This document shows positions 4,953-5,102 of a DNA stretch of 5,102 nucleotides, one piece after another. A program made the position numbers and the translations under genes. Within the stretch, counting starts at the first letter, position 1. Each line of letters begins with the position of its first letter. The notes under the pieces are model-generated. The model made no database searches and was not told where the DNA came from. It saw nothing but the letters and a program-made list of their open reading frames with translations. Origin of the DNA: Paracoccaceae bacterium (GTDB lineage: Bacteria > Pseudomonadota > Alphaproteobacteria > Rhodobacterales > Rhodobacteraceae); the NCBI GenBank assembly GCA_024742655.1, contig JANSYB010000228.1:1-5102 (forward strand), read 5' to 3'.

Positions 4953-5102
4953 GCCTGTTCATATGTCCCGGTGTTCCCCGCTGGCGCTTGCTCTTCTATG
5001 GTGGCACCTTTTTCCCGTCATTTGCTGGCGGTTATGCGAAAGCACGCGGCAACCGTAAGCCCATAGCGTGCAGTCCCGCAACGAAAATATCCCCTGTTTC
5101 AC

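Noticed and set aside
4953..5102. Possible promoter for the solute-binding protein gene
   Set aside because: I tried TTACGG/CATAAC and TTGCCG/CATAAC pairs on the minus strand; match quality or spacing is too poor to report a promoter.

Overview
The window is GC-rich, strongly GC3-biased DNA with alphaproteobacterial gene content, most likely from the Rhodobacterales (Roseobacter/Rhodobacter group). The main evidence is the first 33 residues of a propionyl-CoA carboxylase beta chain (pccB), a full-length ScfR-type acyl-CoA regulator resembling PccR of Rhodobacter sphaeroides, and intergenic hairpin repeats of a style I associate with that order. No RNA gene, insertion sequence, CRISPR array or phage gene is visible.

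Layout: bases 1-101 hold the 5' end of pccB on the minus strand. Bases 102-319 are a divergent control region with AT-rich TGCAAA-type repeats. Bases 320-1537 encode a Bcr/CflA-type MFS exporter on the plus strand. Bases 1538-1623 are a short gap with a perfect TTTGCAAA site and a second TTAGCAAA half. Bases 1624-3024 encode the PccR/ScfR-like regulator. Bases 3025-3340 contain no gene but several hairpins and one very strong terminator. Bases 3341-4891, on the minus strand and convergent with the regulator, encode a Tat-exported solute-binding protein of the peptide/nickel ABC family. Bases 4892-5102 are its leader and upstream region.

How the parts fit: in R. sphaeroides PccR activates pccB on propionate or acetate and acts through TTTGCAAA-N4-TTTGCAAA. 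Here related sequences occur both in the pccB/MFS divergent region and just before the regulator gene. The simplest model is that the regulator controls pccB and itself, and perhaps the exporter gene lying between them. The solute-binding protein gene looks like a separate unit; no permease or ATPase genes accompany it in this window.

I found no clearly new biological system. The points most worth attention are the exporter between pccB and its regulator with operator-like DNA on both sides, the non-canonical spacing of those operators, and the apparent loss of the peptide-amine-binding aspartate in the solute-binding protein.
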